Assembly (NCBI RefSeq): GCF_001646865.1
Contig: NZ_LRRB01000117.1
Location: 1-36,150 of the forward strand
Reading direction: 5' to 3'
DNA length: 36,150 nt
DNA from: Aldersonia kunmingensis
GTDB taxonomy: Bacteria > Actinomycetota > Actinomycetes > Mycobacteriales > Mycobacteriaceae
Positions 8,847-19,550 of the stretch are shown piece by piece. A model generated the notes under the pieces. That model did not search any database. It saw nothing but the letters and a program-made list of their open reading frames with translations, and was not told where the DNA came from. Positions within the stretch are counted from its first letter, which is position 1. Every line of letters begins with the position of its first letter. Made by a program: the position numbers and the translations under genes.

Positions 8847-10123
8847 GCGACGGCCGGAGCCGTTCGCAGCCGCGTCGTGGCAGTGTGGCGGAGATGGACG
8901 ATGCGCGCGGACCCAGGCGTACTCGGCGTCCCGAGCCCACCCGGGTCGGCCGCCGTCGCCGTGAGCGCGCCGCGGAAGCGCGGCGTCGCCGCGGCCGCGT
9001 CGTCGTTGTTGTCTTCGGCGTCGTCTTCGCGGTGCTGATCGCCGGCGGTGCCGCGTTCATCATGAAGAAGTACTTCGGCTCCGAACCGGCTGCCGATTAT
9101 GAGGCCGGGACCTCCGAGCAGGACGTCGTCGTTCACGTCGGCTCAGGCGAAACTGCCTCGGAGATCTCGCAGACCATGGTCGACCAGGGCGTCGTTGCGA
9201 GCTCGGCCGCGTTCTACGAAGCGGCGGTGCAGGATTCGCGGATGGAGAGCGTTCAGCCCGGGTACTACGCACTTCCCAGCCACATTCCGGGCGACGAGGC
9301 CGTCGCGACTCTTGTCGGAGGAGAGTCGCGGGTCGGGCAGATGGTGCTGTCCGAGGGGCGGCAATTGCACGACAACCGTGACGTGACGACCGCCGCCATC
9401 AAGGAAGGCATCTACACCAAGATCGCCAAGGCCAGCTGCTACGGCGCCGATGAGCAATGCGTGAGCTACGACGACCTGAATGCAGCCGGCGCATCCGAGG
9501 ACCTGGACGCGCTGTGCGTACCCAAGTGGGCGATCGCGGGCGTGCGGGCCGTCCCGGATCGGGATCGCCAACTCGAGGGTCTCATCGCGTCGGGCACGTG
9601 GGACTTCGACCCCACCGCGACGCCCACCGAGATCCTGTGCCAGCTGGTTTCGGAGAGCGCCGCGCGATACGAAGAGACCGGACTGCTGAACCCGGCCAGG
9701 GAGAACGGTCTCACGCCGTACCAGATGCTCACTGCGGCATCGTTGGTCGAGCGGGAATCGCTGCCCGACGATTTCGCCAAGGTGGCGCGCGTCATCCTGA
9801 ACCGGCTCGCCGTTTCGCAACCGCTGCAGTTCGACTCGACGGTGAACTACGCACTGGACGAGACCGAGGTCGCGACAACCGACGCGGACCGGGCGCGCGA
9901 AACCCCGTGGAACACCTACGCAATGGCCGGTCTGCCCGCGACGCCGATCGCGGCGCCGAGCATCGACGCGCTCGAGGCGGTCGAGCAGCCGGTACCGGGA
10001 CCATGGTTGTACTTCGTCACCATCGACCAGCAGGGCACGACGTTGTTCACCGAGAGCTACGACGAGCACCTGCGCAACATCGAAAAGGCAAACGAAAGCG
10101 GGATTCTCGACAGTGGGCGCTGA
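8843..10123 (+). CDS. mltG: Endolytic murein transglycosylase MltG
   Basis: The predicted product has 426 residues. A basic cytoplasmic tail of about 50 residues rich in Arg is followed by one membrane anchor ([21 protein letters not shown], about 53-73). The extracytoplasmic YceG domain comes next, with an LSM-like segment ([19 protein letters not shown]). The catalytic block AASLVERES contains the predicted catalytic Glu303, and the family-typical [22 protein letters not shown] lies near the end. MltG cleaves nascent glycan strands and terminates peptidoglycan chains at the membrane. The GTG start overlaps the ruvX stop (GTGA). The 3' end overlaps aroE by 11 nt, suggesting one operon. Confidence 0.95.
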   Translation: MSDGRSRSQPRRGSVAEMDDARGPRRTRRPEPTRVGRRRRERAAEARRRRGRVVVVVFGVVFAVLIAGGAAFIMKKYFGSEPAADYEAGTSEQDVVVHVGSGETASEISQTMVDQGVVASSAAFYEAAVQDSRMESVQPGYYALPSHIPGDEAVATLVGGESRVGQMVLSEGRQLHDNRDVTTAAIKEGIYTKIAKASCYGADEQCVSYDDLNAAGASEDLDALCVPKWAIAGVRAVPDRDRQLEGLIASGTWDFDPTATPTEILCQLVSESAARYEETGLLNPARENGLTPYQMLTAASLVERESLPDDFAKVARVILNRLAVSQPLQFDSTVNYALDETEVATTDADRARETPWNTYAMAGLPATPIAAPSIDALEAVEQPVPGPWLYFVTIDQQGTTLFTESYDEHLRNIEKANESGILDSGR

Positions 10124-10934
10124 CGTTCGTAAGGCCGCAGTTCTCGGTAGTCCGGTGTCCCATTCCCGGTCTCCGCAGCTCCATCTCGCCGCGTACCGCG
10201 CGCTCGGGCTGACCGATTGGACCTACGAGCGGATCGAGTGCACGGCCGAGCAGCTGCCCAAGCTGGTCTCCGTGCTGGGTCCGGAATGGGTTGGCCTGTC
10301 GGTGACGATGCCCGGCAAGGTCGCTGCACTCGATGTCGCCACCACTCAATCCGATCGCGCGGTGCTCGTCGGTTCGGCGAACACGTTGGTACGTACAGAG
10401 AACGGCTGGCATGCGGACTGCACCGATGTCGACGGCGTGCGTGGAGCCCTGATCCAGGGCGGTGCGCCTGATCTCGAAGGCGCGTCGGCTGTCGTCCTCG
10501 GTGCGGGCGGTACGGCACGCCCGGCGCTGCTCGCGTTGGCCGAACTCGGGGCGGCGCAGATCACCATCGTGGCGCGCGACGCCGAACGGGCTCGCCCGGC
10601 GCTCGAGTTGTCGGCGATCCTGGGCATGCCGGCGCGGGTCATCGATCTCGAGAAGTCGGTGGTTGCCGAGGCCTGCGGTGACGCGACCGTCGTGGTCAGC
10701 ACCATGCCCGCCACAGCCACTCCATCGATTGCGGAAGCGGTCGCGAAGTGCGGGTTCGTTCTCGACGCGATCTACGACCCCTGGCCGACGCCCGTCGCGC
10801 ACGCGGTGGAGGCTGCCGGTGGGGTCGCGGTCAACGGACTGATGATGTTGCTGAACCAGGCCTATGGCCAGGTCGAGCAGTTCACCGGGATGCCCGCGCC
10901 GCGCGACGAGATGGCCGCGGCGCTGTTCAACTAG
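10113..10934 (+). CDS. aroE: Shikimate dehydrogenase
   Basis: The predicted product has 273 residues. It reduces 3-dehydroshikimate to shikimate with NADPH. The substrate domain has the family opening VLGSPVSHSRSPQLH, catalytic Lys69 in VTMPGK, and Asp104 in ADCTDVDG. The dinucleotide-binding loop is VVLGAGGTARPAL. The C-terminus carries the MMLLNQAYGQVEQFTG helix. The GTG start lies inside the end of mltG. The order mltG-aroE-prepilin peptidase matches my memory of M. tuberculosis Rv2553c-Rv2551c, although here the dienelactone-hydrolase-like gene is inserted on the other strand. Confidence 0.96.
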   Translation: MGADVRKAAVLGSPVSHSRSPQLHLAAYRALGLTDWTYERIECTAEQLPKLVSVLGPEWVGLSVTMPGKVAALDVATTQSDRAVLVGSANTLVRTENGWHADCTDVDGVRGALIQGGAPDLEGASAVVLGAGGTARPALLALAELGAAQITIVARDAERARPALELSAILGMPARVIDLEKSVVAEACGDATVVVSTMPATATPSIAEAVAKCGFVLDAIYDPWPTPVAHAVEAAGGVAVNGLMMLLNQAYGQVEQFTGMPAPRDEMAAALFN

Positions 10935-10939
10935 CAGCG

Positions 10940-10958
10940 CCGCCGGTCAGGCGGTTTT
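10940..10958 (+). terminator. Weak terminator-like hairpin after aroE
   Basis: A short stem CCGCC (10940-10944)/GGCGG (10950-10954) with a 5-nt loop is followed by TTTT. It lies six bases after the aroE stop and overlaps the last codons of the convergent gene. The stem is only 5 bp, so the function is uncertain. Confidence 0.4.
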
Positions 10959-11684
10959 GAGCTTGTCGGCGAAGAAGTCCAGCACCGTCTGGACCGCGAC
11001 GTCGTTGCGCTCCGACGTCAGCGTCGAATGGCCCTTGCCCATGAACCAGTAAGGAATGAAGGCGCCGCCCAACTCGTCGCCGAGTGTTTGGAACCGCTTC
11101 CCGACCATCACATCGTCGCGGTATTGCAGGCCCAGCACCTGGCAGCCTTCGGCGGCACGCTTCTTGACGGCGGCGAGGTCATCGGGGGAGAGATTGAGAT
11201 CTCGACCGTGCTTCGGCGTGATCGCGAACGGGAGTGAGGGCTGCGCCAGGACCGGGGCCACGACCGACGGCTCGATCATCATGGCGAGTGCGAAATTGCC
11301 GGTGGCGCACATGCCCAACGCGCCCACGCCCGGGCCGCCCAATTCCTCGTGTAGCTCGTTGGCGAGGCTGCGCAGCCAGGCGGTGACCGGAGAGGTGCGT
11401 CCGCGGCGCAGGACGTTGAACTCGGCGCTGACGCACAGTCGCGTAATGGTTTTCGTGATTGTCCACTCGTTTTTCGGCGCGCCGACCTTGCCGAACAGTG
11501 CGGGCATTACGACGGTGTAGCCCGCCGCCACGACCTCCTCGGCGAACTCGACGACGTCGGCGTAGATGCCCGGGACCTCGTGGATGATGACGACGCCCGG
11601 ACCGCTGCCCTTGCGATAGGTCGGGTAGGTCACGCCCTTGTCCGACGTGTGCGAACCCGCGGTCCAGTCATCGAGAAATGCCAT
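10947..11684 (-). CDS. Dienelactone hydrolase family protein
   Basis: The predicted product has 245 residues and an alpha/beta hydrolase fold with the cysteine-type triad of dienelactone hydrolases. The nucleophile is in GMCATGNFAL, the acid in QYRDDVMVG, the histidine in GKGHSTL, and the characteristic glutamate in IIHEVPG. The substrate is unknown, because the family includes many hydrolases unrelated to chlorocatechol degradation and no catechol genes are nearby. There is no signal peptide. The ATG at 11684 is preceded at seven bases by CATAAT, suggesting a leaderless transcript. The gene is convergent with aroE and divergent from the prepilin peptidase. Confidence 0.9.
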   Translation of the reverse strand: MAFLDDWTAGSHTSDKGVTYPTYRKGSGPGVVIIHEVPGIYADVVEFAEEVVAAGYTVVMPALFGKVGAPKNEWTITKTITRLCVSAEFNVLRRGRTSPVTAWLRSLANELHEELGGPGVGALGMCATGNFALAMMIEPSVVAPVLAQPSLPFAITPKHGRDLNLSPDDLAAVKKRAAEGCQVLGLQYRDDVMVGKRFQTLGDELGGAFIPYWFMGKGHSTLTSERNDVAVQTVLDFFADKLKTA

Positions 11685-11691
11685 GCCGACG

Positions 11692-11697
11692 ATTATG
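11692..11697 (-). promoter_or_regulatory. -10 box CATAAT, probably leaderless
   Basis: CATAAT differs from TATAAT by one base and ends seven bases before the ATG at 11684 on the minus strand. This fits a leaderless transcript for the hydrolase. Confidence 0.45.
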
Positions 11698-11788
11698 CGG
11701 GGGCGGATCTATCCACAACCGATCGCCCGTCCACAACTCGGCAGTAAGGCCACCCGATTCGGGATTTCGATCGCAAGACTCAGCTCCC

Positions 11789-12226
11789 ATGACCGGATTG
11801 GTGCTCGCGGTATTCGTCGCCTGGTGTGCCTGGCTGACAGTGATCGATCTGCGGGAGCGGCGGCTGCCGAACGCGTTGACCGCGGGCGGTGCGGTGGCGG
11901 TCCTGCTGTTCGCCGCAATGACCGGGCGGTGGTCGGCAGCGTTGATCGGCGGGCTGTTGCTCTTCGCGGTCTATCTCGTGGTTCATCTGGTCGCGCCGGG
12001 AGCCCTCGGCGCCGGTGACGTGAAGCTCGCCTTCGCGCTCGGCGCCGCTGTGGCGCTTGCCGGTGGGCAGGCGTGGGTGACCGCGGCACTGCTCGCACCG
12101 GTCGGCACCGCGCTCGCGGGATCGCTACTGTGGCTGCGCGGCGGCCGCGCGCGTGCGCCGACCGTGGTGGCGCACGGACCGGGCATGTGCCTCGCGAGCC
12201 TCATCGCACTCGCACTGTCGATGTGA
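11789..12226 (+). CDS. A24-family prepilin peptidase-like protease (short form)
   Basis: The predicted product has 145 residues and is very hydrophobic with several membrane segments. It carries the two aspartates of the GxGD aspartyl proteases: Asp20 in [11 protein letters not shown] and Asp77 in GAGDVKL. It lacks the N-terminal methyltransferase half of PilD, so it resembles the CpaA/TadV form that trims Flp-type or type II secretion prepilins at the membrane. No pilin or secretion gene is in the window, so its substrates must be encoded elsewhere. The ATG at 11789 places the first aspartate at the usual position; an earlier in-frame start at 11678 would add a polar tail without homology. 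Actinobacterial relatives sit between aroE and aroC. Confidence 0.88.
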   Translation: MTGLVLAVFVAWCAWLTVIDLRERRLPNALTAGGAVAVLLFAAMTGRWSAALIGGLLLFAVYLVVHLVAPGALGAGDVKLAFALGAAVALAGGQAWVTAALLAPVGTALAGSLLWLRGGRARAPTVVAHGPGMCLASLIALALSM

Positions 12227-12290
12227 GCGCAAGCGTGTCGTGCCGGACCACGTGCTCGGGCATGTCCTCCGACATGGGAAGATTGCGGGC

Positions 12291-13474
12291 GTGCTGCGCT
12301 GGATAACTGCCGGAGAATCCCATGGTCCCGCCCTCGTCGCCTTGCTCGACGGGATGATCGCCGGAGTCGAGGTGACTTCGGACCAGATCTCGACGCAGTT
12401 GGCGCGGCGTCGGCTCGGCTACGGCCGCGGCGCACGGATGAAGTTCGAAGCCGACAAGGTCACCATCGTCGGCGGTGTGCGGCACGGCCGCACGATGGGC
12501 GGACCGGTCGCCATCGAGGTCGGCAATACCGAGTGGCCCAAGTGGGAAACCGTCATGTCGGCCGACCCGGTCGATCCGGACGTGCTCGCCGATCTGGCCC
12601 GCAATGCCCCGCTGACCCGGCCCCGTCCGGGCCACGCCGATTACTCCGGCATGCTCAAGTACGGCTTCGACGACGCCCGACCGGTGCTCGAGCGTGCCAG
12701 TGCGCGCGAGACCGCTGCCCGCGTCGCGTGCGGCACGGTCGCTCGCGCATTCCTGCGTCAGGCGTTCGGTGTCGAGGTGATCTCGCACGTCGTCTCCATC
12801 GGTTCGGCCGCCGCGCCGGACGGCCTGGTGCCCACCGCCGCCGATCTCGCTGCGATCGACGAGAGTCCGGTGCGCGCGTTCGACAAGGACGCCGAGGCGG
12901 CGATGATCGCCGAAATCGACGCCGCCAAAAAGGACGGCGACACTCTCGGCGGTGTGGTCGAGGTTGTCATCGAGGGTCTGCCCGTCGGCCTCGGCTCGTT
13001 CACGAGCGGCGAGAACCGCCTTGACTCGCGAATTGCCGCCGCACTCATGGGTATTCAGGCCATCAAGGGTGTCGAGGTCGGCGACGGCTTCGAGACCGCG
13101 CGCCGCCGCGGCAGCCAGGCCCACGACGAAATGCGTCCCGGACCGGACGGCGTACTGCGCTCCACCAACCGTGCCGGCGGCCTCGAGGGCGGCATGACCA
13201 ACGGCGAGGCGCTGCGTGTACGTGCCGCCATGAAGCCGATCTCCACGGTGCCGCGCGCGCTGTCCACGGTGGACATGACCACTGGTGAGGAAGCCGTTGC
13301 GATCCACCAGCGCTCGGACGTGTGTGCCGTTCCCGCCGCGGGTGTCGTTGCCGAGTCGATGGTGGCGCTCGTGGTCGCGCAGGCCGCGCTGCAGAAGTTC
13401 GGTGGCGACTCGCTGACCGAGACGACGGCGAATATCGCCGCGTACCTCGGGCGGGTCGCCGCTCGCCCGCCGCG

Positions 13475-13478
<4 letters not shown>
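12291..13478 (+). CDS. aroC: Chorismate synthase
   Basis: The predicted product has 395 residues. It converts 5-enolpyruvylshikimate-3-phosphate to chorismate using reduced FMN. The sequence begins with the near-invariant [14 protein letters not shown]. It contains [45 protein letters not shown], the [20 protein letters not shown] stretch and the C-terminal signatures [10 protein letters not shown] and MKPISTVP. The GTG at 12291 places the conserved N-terminus at residue 2; longer frames upstream have no homology. The stop overlaps aroK as ATGA. aroC, aroK and aroB form a coupled shikimate operon. Confidence 0.98.
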
Positions 13479-15165
<1,687 letters not shown>

Positions 15166-15178
15166 CGGTACAGAAACG

Positions 15179-15214
15179 AAGAAGAGGCCGACCAGAAATG
15201 GTCGGCCTCTTCTT
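15179..15214. terminator. Strong bidirectional terminator
   Basis: There is a perfect 16-bp stem (15179-15194 with 15199-15214) closed by a GAAA tetraloop, with A-rich and T-rich flanks on the two sides. It lies 13 bp after the aroB stop and 18 bp before the end of the convergent membrane gene, so it can end both transcripts. Confidence 0.92.
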
Positions 15215-15232
15215 TGCTCTGTGGGCGGAGCC

Positions 15233-15847
15233 TTACTGGCTCTTGCCGTCCTGGGGCCGGTCGGTGATCGCCGGGAACTGCTCGGTCGGTGCTTCGGCAT
15301 CGACCTGCCGCTGTTCTGTCGGGAAGATCGACGGGTCGTAGCCACCGGCCTCGCCGTACGCACCCGAGGCGCCCACCGCAACCGGCTCACGCGAGTGCTT
15401 GGGAGCCGACTCCTCGGCCTTGTCCTCGGCACGGCGGGCAATGAAGTGCCCGATCCCAATGCCGATCATCGCCGGAACGAAGATCAGCAGGATCGTCCAT
15501 GCGGCGCCCGCGGTGAGTTCGAAGAAGAGCGGGTTGTCGCCGAGGTCAAAGCTCGGGAACATGTCGACCAGCCACGCGAGCGCGCCGCCGGCAAGCCCTC
15601 CGAGGATGGCGGCCTTCAGCCACAGCATGGTCAGATCCGCGCCCTCATCCTCGCCCGGGTACGCCGCACGATCGCGCTTCGCGTCGACGTATCCCCAGCC
15701 AGCGGCGGCGAGAATCACCACGAGCAACGACAACAACCGCATCGGTGTGCCCTGCATCGGCCACTGCCCGATTCCGAAACCGAGGAGAGCTCGGACGGCG
15801 ACATTGACCACTGCAAGTACGAGACCGCGTACCACCCACGCATTCAT
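15233..15847 (-). CDS. Four-helix membrane protein of the B-4DMT transporter-like family
   Basis: The predicted product has 204 residues. Four hydrophobic segments are visible at about 4-24, 37-55, 73-95 and 108-132, followed by a 65-residue polar, Pro/Glu-rich cytoplasmic tail. The sequence MNAWVVRGLVLAVVNVAVRALLG and the gene position match the actinobacterial membrane proteins next to pepQ (Rv2536 in M. tuberculosis, from memory), annotated as B-4DMT-type transporters. No substrate is known. The ATG at 15847 has TACTCT eight bases upstream, so the mRNA is probably leaderless. Confidence 0.82.
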   Translation of the reverse strand: MNAWVVRGLVLAVVNVAVRALLGFGIGQWPMQGTPMRLLSLLVVILAAAGWGYVDAKRDRAAYPGEDEGADLTMLWLKAAILGGLAGGALAWLVDMFPSFDLGDNPLFFELTAGAAWTILLIFVPAMIGIGIGHFIARRAEDKAEESAPKHSREPVAVGASGAYGEAGGYDPSIFPTEQRQVDAEAPTEQFPAITDRPQDGKSQ

Positions 15848-15855
15848 AGGGCAAC

Positions 15856-15861
15856 AGAGTA
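15856..15861 (-). promoter_or_regulatory. -10 box TACTCT, probably leaderless
   Basis: On the minus strand TACTCT (TAnnnT) ends eight bases before the ATG at 15847, consistent with a leaderless transcript of the four-helix membrane protein. Confidence 0.5.
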
Positions 15862-15941
15862 GCCGTACACCCACCCCCTGTGGCAGACCCCACAGGAAGT
15901 TCACCCTCTGGCGATGCGTCACTCGGCTCCGGACCCGGCGG

Positions 15942-15947
15942 TAGGTT
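15942..15947 (+). promoter_or_regulatory. -10 box TAGGTT of a leaderless pepQ promoter
   Basis: TAGGTT ends seven bases before the ATG at 15955 and only one base before the in-frame ATG at 15949. The spacing supports 15955 as the leaderless start. The same hexamer precedes the gene at 1247. Confidence 0.55.
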
Positions 15948-15954
15948 GATGTTC

Positions 15955-17055
15955 ATGCCCGACGACCATCGCCGCCGCCGCCAAGCCCTGCGAGCGCTGC
16001 TGGCCGACCGAAATGCCGACGCGCTGCTGGTCACAAACCTGCTCAACGTTCGCTACCTCACCGGTTTCACCGGTTCCAACGCCGCGCTGCTTGTGGCGAC
16101 CGAGGACAGCGAGGACGAGGCTCGAACCATCATCAGTACCGATGGGCGGTATCTGACCCAGGTCGCGGAGCAGGTGCCGGACCTCAAAGCGGAGATCACG
16201 CGCGCGGTCGGGACCCGGCTGATCGAGCTCGCCGGAGGCAACGGCGCGCGCCGCCTCGGCTTCGAGAGCCATGTCGTCACCGTCGATCAGCACCGCGCCT
16301 ACGCAGATGCGGCCGGGAATATCGAACTGGTGCGGTTGCCGGGGCTGATCGAGCAGCTGCGAATGGTCAAGGATGAGCAGGAGGTCGCGCTCCTGCGCGG
16401 TGCGTGTGCCGCCGCCGACGCAGCGTTGAGCCAACTGATCGAGAACGGCGGGCTGCGGCCGGGACGGTCGGAACGTGAGGTCGCGCGCGAGTTGGAGTTC
16501 CTGATGCTCGAGCACGGCGCCGACGGCATTTCGTTCGAGACAATCGTCGCGGCCGGGTCGAACTCGGCGATTCCGCATCACCGCCCGACGGAAGCCGTCC
16601 TCGCGACGGGTGATTTCGTCAAGCTCGACTTCGGTGCGACGCTGCGCGGCTACCACTCCGATATGACCCGCACGTTCGTGCTCGAGACCGTGGCGGACTG
16701 GCAACGCGACGTGTACGAGCTCGTGGCTCGCGCGCAGGCGGCGGGCCGAGCGGCGCTGCGACCCGGTGCCGCGGTCGCCGAAGTCGACGCCGCCGCCCGC
16801 GATCTCATCGACGCCGCAGGCCACGGCGATCTGTTCCTGCACGGCCTCGGTCACGGGGTGGGGCTCGAGATCCACGAAGCGCCGGGAATCGGCAAGGCCG
16901 CGACCGGTACACTTCTTTCCGGCGCGGTCGTGACCGTGGAGCCCGGCGTGTACTTCTCCGGACGTGGAGGCGTTCGGATCGAGGACACACTCGTGGTGCG
17001 CGATGAGGGTCCCGAGCTGCTGACCCTCACCAGCAAGGAACTGACCGTCGTCTGA
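15955..17055 (+). CDS. pepQ: Xaa-Pro aminopeptidase/prolidase family M24 peptidase
   Basis: The predicted product has 366 residues. The N-terminal creatinase-like domain begins [26 protein letters not shown]. The C-terminal pita-bread M24B domain carries the dinuclear metal ligands: the first Asp in VKLDFGA, the second in HSDMTRTFV, His in [15 protein letters not shown], Glu in VTVEPGVY and the last Glu in [10 protein letters not shown]. It likely releases residues N-terminal to proline in cytoplasmic peptides. The start at 15955 is favoured by the -10 spacing and by alignment with the M. tuberculosis N-terminus; 15949 is also possible. It precedes efp by 34 bp, as in relatives. Confidence 0.94.
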   Translation: MPDDHRRRRQALRALLADRNADALLVTNLLNVRYLTGFTGSNAALLVATEDSEDEARTIISTDGRYLTQVAEQVPDLKAEITRAVGTRLIELAGGNGARRLGFESHVVTVDQHRAYADAAGNIELVRLPGLIEQLRMVKDEQEVALLRGACAAADAALSQLIENGGLRPGRSEREVARELEFLMLEHGADGISFETIVAAGSNSAIPHHRPTEAVLATGDFVKLDFGATLRGYHSDMTRTFVLETVADWQRDVYELVARAQAAGRAALRPGAAVAEVDAAARDLIDAAGHGDLFLHGLGHGVGLEIHEAPGIGKAATGTLLSGAVVTVEPGVYFSGRGGVRIEDTLVVRDEGPELLTLTSKELTVV

Positions 17056-17089
17056 GACGACAAAGACGAACGAAAGACAGGCAACTCAA

Positions 17090-17653
17090 GTGGCGGACAC
17101 CAGCGATTTCAAGAACGGCCTCGTGCTGAAGATCGACGGCAACCTTCAGCAGATCATCGAGTTTCAGCACGTGAAGCCGGGCAAGGGCCCCGCCTTCGTG
17201 CGCACCAAGCTGAAGAACGTGCTCTCCGGTAAGACCGTCGACAAGACCTTCAACGCCGGTGTGAAGGTGGAGACCGCCACCGTCGACCGCCGCGATATGA
17301 CCTACCTCTACCACGACGGCACGGACTACGTGTTCATGGACGGCGAGACCTTCGATCAGATCTCGGTCAGCGAGCAGGTCATCGGTGACGGTGCCCGCTT
17401 CCTGCTCGAGAACATGACCGTGCAGGTCGCGACCCACGAGGGCGCGCCGCTGTACGTGGAGCTGCCGGTGACGGTCGAGCTCGTGGTTCAGCACACCGAT
17501 CCGGGCCTGCAGGGCGATCGCTCGACCGGTGGCACCAAGCCAGCGACGCTCGAGACCGGCGCCGAGATCAACGTGCCACTGTTCATCAACACCGGCGACA
17601 AGCTGAAGGTCGACTCCCGCGACGGGAACTACCTCGGCCGCGTGAACAACTGA
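17090..17653 (+). CDS. efp: Elongation factor P
   Basis: The predicted product has 187 residues with the usual three beta-barrel domains. It binds the ribosome between the P and E sites and relieves stalling at polyproline. That is relevant here because neighbouring genes encode proline-rich proteins. The tip loop of domain I is KPGKGPAF, with Lys32 at the position that is modified in some bacteria. Later signatures are [24 protein letters not shown] and the domain III end [19 protein letters not shown]. The GTG start (ADTSDFKNG) is preceded by AGACAGG. nusB follows after 2 bp. Confidence 0.98.
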   Translation: MADTSDFKNGLVLKIDGNLQQIIEFQHVKPGKGPAFVRTKLKNVLSGKTVDKTFNAGVKVETATVDRRDMTYLYHDGTDYVFMDGETFDQISVSEQVIGDGARFLLENMTVQVATHEGAPLYVELPVTVELVVQHTDPGLQGDRSTGGTKPATLETGAEINVPLFINTGDKLKVDSRDGNYLGRVNN

Positions 17654-17655
17654 GC

Positions 17656-18192
17656 GTGCGGGACGAGGCTGCGAGAAACAAGGCGGAGGGACGCACGTTG
17701 TCGGGCACCCAGAAGAAGCTCGGCGCCCGGCACAAGGCGCGCAAGCGAGCTTGCGACCTCCTCTTCGAGGCCGAGGCGCGAGATATCGACCCGGCGGTGC
17801 TGGTCACCGAGCGGGTCGAGCTCGCGGCCGATGACGACACGATCCCGCGCGTTCAGCCGTACGCCGCGACGATTCTGAACGGCGTCGCCGACGACCTCGA
17901 CCGGATCGACAACACCATCGAGTCGTACCTGCAGGACTGGGCGCTGGACCGCCTACCCGCGGTCGACCGCGCGATCCTGCGCATCGCGGTCTGGGAGCTT
18001 TTCCACGCCACCGACGTTCCACCCGTTGTCGCGGTGGACGAGGCCGTCGAGCTGGCCAAGGAGCTGTCCACCGACGAGTCGCCAGGCTTCATCAACGGCG
18101 TGCTCGGACAGATCGTGCTCGTCGCGCCTCAGGTTCGTGCGGCTGCAGCGGCAACGCTGAGCGCGCCGGAAGCCCCGGACACCGCCGAGTAG
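17656..18192 (+). CDS. nusB: Transcription antitermination factor NusB
   Basis: The predicted product has 178 residues and is an all-helical RNA-binding protein. With NusE/S10 it binds boxA RNA in rRNA operon antitermination. Signatures are [21 protein letters not shown] (arginine-rich helix 1), [58 protein letters not shown] and FINGVLGQI. The N-terminal 25 residues ([18 protein letters not shown]) extend beyond the usual start, so translation could begin later, but the GTG at 17656 is 2 bp after efp. The C-terminal 20 residues are Ala-rich and variable. Confidence 0.95.
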   Translation: MRDEAARNKAEGRTLSGTQKKLGARHKARKRACDLLFEAEARDIDPAVLVTERVELAADDDTIPRVQPYAATILNGVADDLDRIDNTIESYLQDWALDRLPAVDRAILRIAVWELFHATDVPPVVAVDEAVELAKELSTDESPGFINGVLGQIVLVAPQVRAAAAATLSAPEAPDTAE

Positions 18193-18203
18193 CGCCTGTC
18201 GAA

Positions 18204-18255
18204 CCCGCAGGGCGGCTGCTTCGTGATCATCACGGAGTAGTCCGAGACCTGCGGG
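18204..18255 (+). promoter_or_regulatory. Nested inverted repeats before the triple-Rieske gene
   Basis: The 70-bp gap contains CCCGCAGG (18204-18211) pairing perfectly with CCTGCGGG (18248-18255), which encloses a smaller hairpin CGTGA-TCA-TCACG (18222-18234). The right outer arm overlaps the GGGAG ribosome binding site of the gene at 18263. It could be an operator or an RNA fold that hides the binding site. There is no T-tract, so it is not a standard terminator. Confidence 0.4.
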
Positions 18256-18262
18256 AGTCGGC

Positions 18263-19531
18263 ATGGATATCGACGGACCCATCATTTCGCGCCGGACCGT
18301 TGTGGTCGGCGCGGGGGCAATTGCGGGAGCCGCTGCGGTGGCCGCGTGCACCGGTAGCGAGCCGAAGTCTCCGTCGGGGACGAGCGCGTCGACATCATCG
18401 TCAGGAGCGGCGCCGTCGTCGTCTGCCGAAGCCGCTCAACCTCCGCCTGCGGGACGCCCTCCGGGTGCGGTGGCCCGCGCCGCGGATGTTCCGGTCGGAT
18501 CGGGCGTCATCACCGGCGATGTCGTGGTGACGCAGCCCAATCCTGGTGATTTCGACGGATTCTCGGTGGTATGCCCGCACCAGGGCTGTGCGGTGAACGA
18601 GGTTTCCGGCGGCAGGGTCCTATGTCCTTGCCACGGTAGCGAATTCAATCTCGATGGCTCGGTCGCGGTGGGCCCGGCCGTGTCGGGGTTGGCGCCGCGT
18701 CCGGTCAGTGTGCAGGGAGACTGGATCGTCGCGGGCAGTGGGCCACCCGCGCAGGTAGAGCGGCAAGCCGAGGAGCCGGAGGTCCAGCAACCGGTCACCG
18801 ATGCGTCGGCGCCGCCCGGTGCGGTGGCCCGGGCGTCCGCGGTTCCCGTCGGGGCCGGGGTGATCGCCGGCAGTGTCGTAGTGACGCAGCCGAATCGCGG
18901 TATTTACCAGGGTTTCTCGGTGGTCTGTCCGCATGCGGGCTGCGCGGTGAACTCGGTGTCGGGCGGGACGATCAACTGCCCGTGTCATGGCAGCAAGTTC
19001 AACCTCGATGGCTCGGTTGCGGACGGACCCGCCGTGTCGGGGTTGGCCCCGCGGGCGGTCAGCGTCCAGGGCGATTGGATCGTGGCGGGCGGCGGCCCAG
19101 CCCCTGCCGTCCAACAACCGCAGTCGCAACAGCCGGCGCAGCAACCGCCGGCGACGAAACCGGGCAGCGCGGTCGCGCGAGTGGCGGACGTACCTGTCGG
19201 TGCCGGCGTGATTGTCGGCGATGTCGTGGTGACTCAGCCCAGTCCGGGCGATTTCCGCGGAATGTCCTCGGTGTGTACGCATTTGGGCTGTGCGGTGGAT
19301 TCGTTCACCGGCGGGAAGATCAACTGTCCCTGCCATGGCAGCAAGTTCAACCTCGATGGCAGCGTGGCCGTCGGACCCGCAACGAAGCCGTTGCCGCCGC
19401 GTCCCGTGCAGGTGTCGGGGGAGTGGATCGTGCTTCAAGGGGGCGGAGCACCGGGCGTCCCGCCCCCGCCGAAACCTTGGTGGTGCGAGGTCACCGACCT
19501 ACTGGGTTCGGCGGGGAGCTCCGGTTGCTGA
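18263..19531 (+). CDS. Tat-exported lipoprotein with three tandem Rieske [2Fe-2S] domains
   Basis: The predicted product has 422 residues. The N-terminus has a twin-arginine motif (SRRTVVV, 9-15), a short hydrophobic stretch and a lipobox VAAC with Cys29, so the protein should be exported folded and anchored to the outer face of the membrane. A Ser/Ala/Pro-rich linker leads to three Rieske domains at about 66-157, 184-276 and 301-392, spaced 116-118 residues apart and joined by Pro/Gln/Glu-rich linkers. Each has all cluster ligands and the disulfide pair: C104-H106-C109/C121-C123-H124, C222-H224-C227/C239-C241-H242 and C338-H340-C343/C355-C357-H358. A proline-rich tail with WWC and a terminal Cys follows. 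Single-domain Tat Rieske lipoproteins are common in Nocardia-like bacteria; a triple one is unusual. A role as an extracytoplasmic electron carrier is inferred, and no partner enzyme is nearby. Confidence 0.93.
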   Translation: MDIDGPIISRRTVVVGAGAIAGAAAVAACTGSEPKSPSGTSASTSSSGAAPSSSAEAAQPPPAGRPPGAVARAADVPVGSGVITGDVVVTQPNPGDFDGFSVVCPHQGCAVNEVSGGRVLCPCHGSEFNLDGSVAVGPAVSGLAPRPVSVQGDWIVAGSGPPAQVERQAEEPEVQQPVTDASAPPGAVARASAVPVGAGVIAGSVVVTQPNRGIYQGFSVVCPHAGCAVNSVSGGTINCPCHGSKFNLDGSVADGPAVSGLAPRAVSVQGDWIVAGGGPAPAVQQPQSQQPAQQPPATKPGSAVARVADVPVGAGVIVGDVVVTQPSPGDFRGMSSVCTHLGCAVDSFTGGKINCPCHGSKFNLDGSVAVGPATKPLPPRPVQVSGEWIVLQGGGAPGVPPPPKPWWCEVTDLLGSAGSSGC

Positions 19532-19550
19532 GCTGCGTCGCGGGCGGCGA

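Noticed and set aside
5609-9136. A 1,175-codon open frame on the minus strand opposite alaS, ruvX and the start of mltG
   Set aside because: It is the antisense of well-identified genes in high-GC DNA, where the third frame stays open; its translation is low-complexity and matches no family.
18458-19440. Repeated DNA of about 350 bp that could be read as a direct-repeat array
   Set aside because: The repeats are the coding units of the three Rieske domains, diverged and in frame; there are no short identical repeats with unique spacers, so it is not a CRISPR array.
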